Shown one piece after another: positions 30,401 to 33,061 of a stretch of DNA of 33,061 nucleotides. A program made the position numbers and the translations under genes. The stretch is from a virus: positions 1-33,061 of the IMG/VR virus record IMGVR_UViG_3300044629_000549; one strand, written 5' to 3'. The stretch's first letter is position 1. Each line of letters starts with the position of its first letter. The notes under the pieces were generated by a model. The model did no database searches. It was not told where the DNA came from and saw only the letters and a program-made list of their open reading frames with translations.

Positions 30401-31563
30401 ATGCGCTCTGCTGTGGCGAGGTCATAGGCACCGGCACCAACACCGGCCATGATCTGAGCGGAACGGGCGTCACGCTGCTGCACGGCGAACTGAGGGTCGT
30501 ACTGCCTCATCAGCGCCTGGAATGGCGCTTTGGCATCGACAGGCTTGTTGAGTTCCCTCAACTGAGCGTTCAGGTCAACGAACCGCCGATGTAGCGCCTG
30601 AGCCTGCTGATCAGTCGCCTTGAACTCGTCAGGCAAATTCGACTTGAATGTCTGAAGATCACGAAGCTGCTGCTTCAGTTTCTCCACAGGGGTCAAGGTC
30701 TGCTGGACGATCTGCTCGAAACGCTTCTGAGCCTCCGTCAGCTTATCCGTGGCACTCGTCGCAACAACACCAGCCTGATCCGCACGCAGCTTCTGGATAG
30801 CCTCGGAGGTGGAGCGAATGGCGCGAGTGTAAGCGGTAGCCTCATCGGTCGAACGGATGTAAGTGGACATGGCGGAGAGTTCACGCATCTTGCGCTGCAA
30901 ACTCTCCATCGGCGTCTCGGTCTGACGGATGAGATCGGCAAACTTCTTGATTGCCGACTCGGGGCGATCAAACACGGCGGCGACCGCAGGGCTGGCGGCG
31001 ATGGCCTGCTCTTTGAGTTTCTGCACCGCATTGGAGATCGCCACATACTGCTCGGCAGAGATGCCTTTCACGAACGTCTCGCGGCTGATTCCAGCGAGTC
31101 TCGCGACCTCGACGTTGATCTGACCGTACTTCTGAGCGATTGAAGACAGACGGGTCTCATAAGCCTGGATTTCGGCGGGTGACGTTGCGTCCCTCATCTG
31201 CTTGGTGACGCGAGACACCTCGGACTGATACTTAGCGAATTGTGAGGTGTTGATGTCCTGACCCAGCATCTGAGCAAAGGACGTACCCCTGCCAAGATCG
31301 CGACCCGACCTCAGGGCGTTGTTCAACTCCTCCTGAGCAGCGTTCCGACCCTTGATGGCAACGACTGCCTTGTTAGCGGCATCCTCGGCTGCCCTGGCCT
31401 CTGCTGCCTGAGCACGGGCACTTTCTTTTCGAGCGGCGGCATACTCTTTCTCGAACTGCTTGATCTCCTGCTGGGTCTTACCGGCAGCACGCATTTGAGT
31501 GATGTACGCATCAAGACCGACCGACTCGATGACCATACGGGTGATGAAGGTATTGTCAGCCAT
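27478..31563 (-). CDS. Tail tape measure protein, lambda family
   Basis: The 1361-aa protein starts at ATG 31563, two bases after the T frame stop. It is mostly coiled coil with Ala/Gln-rich repeats (about residues 20-430). A hydrophobic region follows at about 430-475 (GAAVLALSPVIIGLM), next a conserved segment (SRGESLDAVQALMKVAGLD) typical of the prophage tail-length family. The lambda-type C-terminal unit comes last (AWLKYGQSVGTVADQTERV, then MVEFAMTGELSVEKMINSI) with a Gly-rich end. At the usual 0.15 nm per residue it would set a tail of about 200 nm, which is an estimate. It is downstream of the G/T chaperones as expected. Confidence 0.95.
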   Translation of the reverse strand: MADNTFITRMVIESVGLDAYITQMRAAGKTQQEIKQFEKEYAAARKESARAQAAEARAAEDAANKAVVAIKGRNAAQEELNNALRSGRDLGRGTSFAQMLGQDINTSQFAKYQSEVSRVTKQMRDATSPAEIQAYETRLSSIAQKYGQINVEVARLAGISRETFVKGISAEQYVAISNAVQKLKEQAIAASPAVAAVFDRPESAIKKFADLIRQTETPMESLQRKMRELSAMSTYIRSTDEATAYTRAIRSTSEAIQKLRADQAGVVATSATDKLTEAQKRFEQIVQQTLTPVEKLKQQLRDLQTFKSNLPDEFKATDQQAQALHRRFVDLNAQLRELNKPVDAKAPFQALMRQYDPQFAVQQRDARSAQIMAGVGAGAYDLATAERMNKALMAQAGHLNEVSIKGRYSTNQLVQFTAAARNTAESLASGMSASTVAMTQGMQILGAVVGENIGLMIGLGAAVLALSPVIIGLMRAMDVEARTRQFESSIRVMGRSSDETAGQMFKLSEAMREMGASRGESLDAVQALMKVAGLDTTNLERAAKLSVDFSAAFGGDVAKSSEKLVSLLNNVSGAADEVAKTYRGSMSPATQQLIKDLDAQGRSSDAAGLLLDSLTKRFAGEHSRSISTLQKDMHGLSESWNDFADSIANTGAISAASSTLNGLADAMNLVAMAANAMSNDPMKNIKGLEMQLERENKVLAGQPSGKLLDSTQLRIAKLSKELADLRSSNGISIPTSTAGGAGGGSAAASGSSFDITRLAALRTSLDQTAESERGLRNSIGLVVEAFDKKAIGLDEYIDKLSKLSAQLANVMTPLERVQQTLGDEKSIAALPQSQRASARARMSAFRAAADRPTAGQEGDIAFQTAEVQRFAAVGDAANALSRQVKAERELAAAALSGAKAMSIARAEAAYREAEAQGQNKTLAYTASLEKDRSAAMQQLNTELQAAAVVEETAARAKQVGLDQATVEMKVKYGLIESAEKYIKLQALQAQAQRRLNEENQRSVAVQLDMLSAENDNLSASERAYQQAVRLAKAREAAGVIDVTRRDIEVGNAADQRRLSNAQYAADLRKQMNPELVRSNAIADLQASGASGADYTTKLEEIRKTYEQNVIARKELETDWASGAERAWLKYGQSVGTVADQTERVMTNAFKTMEDAMVEFAMTGELSVEKMINSIIADLVRMQIQMSIMIPLKNAMQEMGGFGGMFSGLFGGSEPPMPSAAPVGQVTMTPLANAHGNVFPFAKGGVVNGLTPFRFGQGGAMSGIMGEAGPEAIVPLTRTPQGDLGIRSSGGGAQVKVEVIDQRGAGAAPIDVETQMGAFGPIVRIIARDEANKAVAGYAKGGGLTNQLRQDYNLRQPAVNRG

Positions 31564-31565
31564 GG

Positions 31566-31946
31566 TCAGGCACCTTGCGGCTTCGGGCGGTTCGCGTAAG
31601 CAGTCAGATAGAGACCATCGAGACCACGCAGAACCTCCACATCAAACGGGGAGAGCGGAGTCGCGGTCAAGATAGACCAATCCCGCATTTCAGTCCACCC
31701 TATTGGGTTTGGACCAAAACCATTACCCGTCCTGCCCATTCCCAACTCTGTGTACCATCGCCACCAATGCTCCGCACATTGTGGACACTCTGGCCCGAGT
31801 AGACGAGGTTGCGGAATATTCTGACGAGCGGCAGATTCTAAGTGCGCACGAAGCGTAGCCCCGTCACCTTGCGGAGTATCCAGCGCGAACTGGTTCTCCG
31901 CAAAGGCAAACAGGGCGGAAATCAGTCCCGGAGGTAGTTGCCCCGG
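31566..31946 (-). CDS. Tail assembly chaperone T part, reached by frameshift from G
   Basis: This frame is open from 31946 to a TGA at 31566-31568 (126 codons) but has no usable start near its beginning; the first in-frame ATG is deep inside, at 31738. The sequence is clearly protein-like: PPGLISALFAFAENQFALD, CPQCAEHWWRWYTELGMG and TEMRDWSILTATPLSPFDVE. It is in the -1 frame relative to the end of gene G, as in lambda G/GT. A fusion would have about 122 residues from G plus 126 from this frame, close to lambda gpGT in length. The C-x2-C-x3-HWW part may bind the tape measure protein. It ends two bases before the tape measure ATG. Confidence 0.82.
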   Translation of the reverse strand, partial: PGQLPPGLISALFAFAENQFALDTPQGDGATLRAHLESAARQNIPQPRLLGPECPQCAEHWWRWYTELGMGRTGNGFGPNPIGWTEMRDWSILTATPLSPFDVEVLRGLDGLYLTAYANRPKPQGA

Positions 31947-31949
31947 TCA
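31922..31949 (-). other. Predicted programmed frameshift window between G and T
   Basis: G ends at TGA 31922-31924, and the T frame opens after its own upstream stop at 31947-31949, so slipping must occur in the 25 nt shared by both frames. No canonical X-XXY-YYZ heptamer like the lambda GGGAAAG is present. The best candidates are the G run CCGGGGC (31940-31946) and CCGGGAC near the G stop. Confidence 0.6.
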
Positions 31950-32311
31950 GAAATGAACTGTTCGGCCTGCTCGCGCACGGTGGGGAACTTCTCGTACATG
32001 CTGCGAACCGTGGCACGGTCGAACGGCAGCTCAAGACCATCCAGCACCATGCCACCCCAGCCGAGCGTGCATTCCACGAGGACGCCGATCTGCTCCAGTT
32101 CGATCTCCTCGATGGTGATGCGGGCGGAGCTCTTGCGGTTGATGCGAGCATTGGCGATCTTGTGCTGCGCCTGCTTATACGAGGTGCTGTCCATACCAGC
32201 CAGGATCAGGTGGGCAGTGGTATCCTCGCCGGTGGACGGGTCACGGATAATACATTTCGCACCTTCATTAGCGCGAGTGACCACATCAAGTTTGTTCAGA
32301 TCAAAAGTCAT
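31922..32311 (-). CDS. Tail assembly chaperone G-like protein
   Basis: The 129-aa protein starts at ATG 32311, with GGGAG in a hairpin loop upstream. It reads MTFDLNKLDVVTRANEGAKC, then a strand with IIRDPSTGEDT, a helix (DSTSYKQAQHKIANARINR), and GVLVECTLGWGG. The ending FISDRGNYLRD matches the conserved end of phage G-type chaperones. It is followed by the frameshifted T and the tape measure gene, as in lambda. It would coat the tape measure protein before tail tube assembly. Confidence 0.88.
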   Translation of the reverse strand: MTFDLNKLDVVTRANEGAKCIIRDPSTGEDTTAHLILAGMDSTSYKQAQHKIANARINRKSSARITIEEIELEQIGVLVECTLGWGGMVLDGLELPFDRATVRSMYEKFPTVREQAEQFISDRGNYLRD

Positions 32312-32314
32312 CGT

Positions 32315-32356
32315 ATTGCTCCCTAAGCAATGTTGAGTGTCAATAGATACCTCAAC
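32315..32356 (-). promoter_or_regulatory. Two hairpins in the leader of chaperone G
   Basis: On the minus strand ATTGCT and AGCAAT (32326-32331 and 32315-32320) form a 6-bp stem with TAGGG in the loop, holding much of the ribosome binding site. GTTGAG/CTCAAC (32351-32356 and 32332-32337) form another stem at the end of the upstream gene. Both could tune the G-to-upstream protein ratio. Seen by pairing only. Confidence 0.4.
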
Positions 32357-33023
32357 GTGGAGTGATGATCAATGCAGGATATCGGATAGATCGAGACTGA
32401 TCGCTCTTGGTTGCCGTCTTACCTGCGGCAAACCCCGGCATGTCCACGAAGGTGAATTTGATGTTGATGAAGTTGCTGTATCGCTTCAGTTCGGCAGCAG
32501 TGAGTTCATAGGTGTGGTATGGGGCGCGGAATGATGTGCCGCCCGACTTACCCCAACCACGAAGCTCAACCATGCGAGCGTAGGGCATGAGGTTGGTGAT
32601 GATCACTTCACCGGCAGTGTCCGGGATTAAACTGGGGTCATCGTACATCTGACCGTCGATGAATATGATGTGGGAGTCCCGGTAGACGTATCGATCCGGC
32701 GTGGTCCCCCATGCTTTCGTCGGACCTCGGTGAATCGGACTGTTCGCACGCAGGCGCTTATGGGCATCCAGCACGATGCTCTTGAGGTAGTCGAACTGAT
32801 ATTCGATCTTCTCGCCCGGCTTTACGGTATGCTCATCGGCACCTTCACGACCACCGACAAACACTTTCACCTTGCTGGGGCGCTTCACAGGGCGCTTCAT
32901 CACCCTGTTCTTCTCAGACACGGCAAAATCTGCGTGCGCCTTCGTCAAATCATTCACAATATCAATGAGCACGTTGTCAAACGTGTAGGTCTCACTGATC
33001 TGTTTGATCCGACGAATCGCCAT
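32352..33023 (-). CDS. Tail-completion/neck-like protein (gp10-like)
   Basis: The 223-aa protein begins MAIRRIKQISETYTFDNVL, has a basic patch (MKRPVKRPSKVKVFVGG), then DAHKRLRANSPIHRGPTKAW and VIITNLMPYARMVELRGWG. The combination helix, LRANSP-x-x-G, and N-x-x-PYA-x-x-x-E near the end is reminiscent of HK97 gp10-type tail-completion proteins. Against that, it sits directly ahead of chaperone G, where a major tail protein would be expected. The call is tentative. The start ATG 33023 lacks a clear ribosome binding site nearby; a stem-loop lies just upstream. Confidence 0.5.
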   Translation of the reverse strand: MAIRRIKQISETYTFDNVLIDIVNDLTKAHADFAVSEKNRVMKRPVKRPSKVKVFVGGREGADEHTVKPGEKIEYQFDYLKSIVLDAHKRLRANSPIHRGPTKAWGTTPDRYVYRDSHIIFIDGQMYDDPSLIPDTAGEVIITNLMPYARMVELRGWGKSGGTSFRAPYHTYELTAAELKRYSNFINIKFTFVDMPGFAAGKTATKSDQSRSIRYPALIITPR

Positions 33024-33032
33024 GAAGGATTC

Positions 33033-33056
33033 GGGGCGAGCCTTGCGACCCGCCCC
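33033..33056 (-). other. Stem-loop at right window edge
   Basis: GGGGCG and CGCCCC (33033-33038 and 33051-33056) can pair around a 12-nt loop, 10 bases upstream of the ATG at 33023. It may be an intergenic terminator or RNA-processing site in the late operon. The upstream gene is outside the window, so this cannot be judged. Confidence 0.4.
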
Positions 33057-33061
33057 CTCCG

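Noticed and set aside
1-33061. tRNA genes, integrase and attachment sites
   Set aside because: I looked for cloverleaf-like T-loop sequences and recombinase motifs and found none that I can support.

Overview
The window is a tailed-phage (or prophage) segment with a siphovirus-type, long non-contractile tail. The host is most likely an alphaproteobacterium: the window has a GapR/DUF2312-type protein, a gene-transfer-agent-type 3TM holin, a phage ABA-sandwich protein and generally high GC. There is no rRNA, no tRNA that I can see, no CRISPR array and no integrase, so a temperate lifestyle is not shown.

Layout. (1) Positions 1-1704, minus strand: a primase-polymerase cut by the left edge, a tiny TetR-like HTH protein and a VRR-NUC nuclease. 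(2) 1705-1791: a divergent promoter region. (3) 1792-11801, plus strand: DNA replication and modification genes. These are two adenine/DNA methyltransferases, an SF2 helicase interrupted by a LAGLIDADG intein, a DUF2800 RecB-like nuclease, a DUF2815-like ssDNA-binding protein with a repetitive proline-rich tail, a GapR-like protein, a family-B-type DNA polymerase and a stand-alone NUMOD1-like protein. (4) 11801-16456, plus strand: a tightly overlapping operon of small accessory genes, including two paralogous XRE regulators and two partly duplicated coiled-coil genes. (5) 16457-16593: a convergent junction with a strong hairpin terminator. (6) 33023 down to 16594, minus strand: the late genes in lambda-like order. 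They run tail-completion-like protein, tail chaperone G with a frameshifted T, tape measure, DUF2460-like minor tail protein, DUF1833, NlpC/P60, J-like tip protein, tail fibres with LamG and SPRY domains, then membrane/spanin-like proteins, endolysin and holin.

Working together, region 3 supplies a self-contained replisome (primase-polymerase, helicase, polymerase, SSB, nucleases). Region 4 looks like a flexible early accessory cassette. Region 6 builds the tail and ends with lysis, which fits late transcription entering from the right.

The strongest unexplained signals are four. First, a 145-nt intergenic leader (2489-2632) folds into a 24-position inverted repeat holding a C(UUCG)G hairpin, a second hairpin and a 9-nt pseudoknot pairing, and it buries the ribosome binding site of the helicase operon. 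Second, an intein sits exactly inside helicase motif VI. Third, a start-less T reading frame after chaperone G points to programmed frameshifting with no standard slippery heptamer. Fourth, three 11-bp tandem repeats lie directly upstream of an XRE gene.
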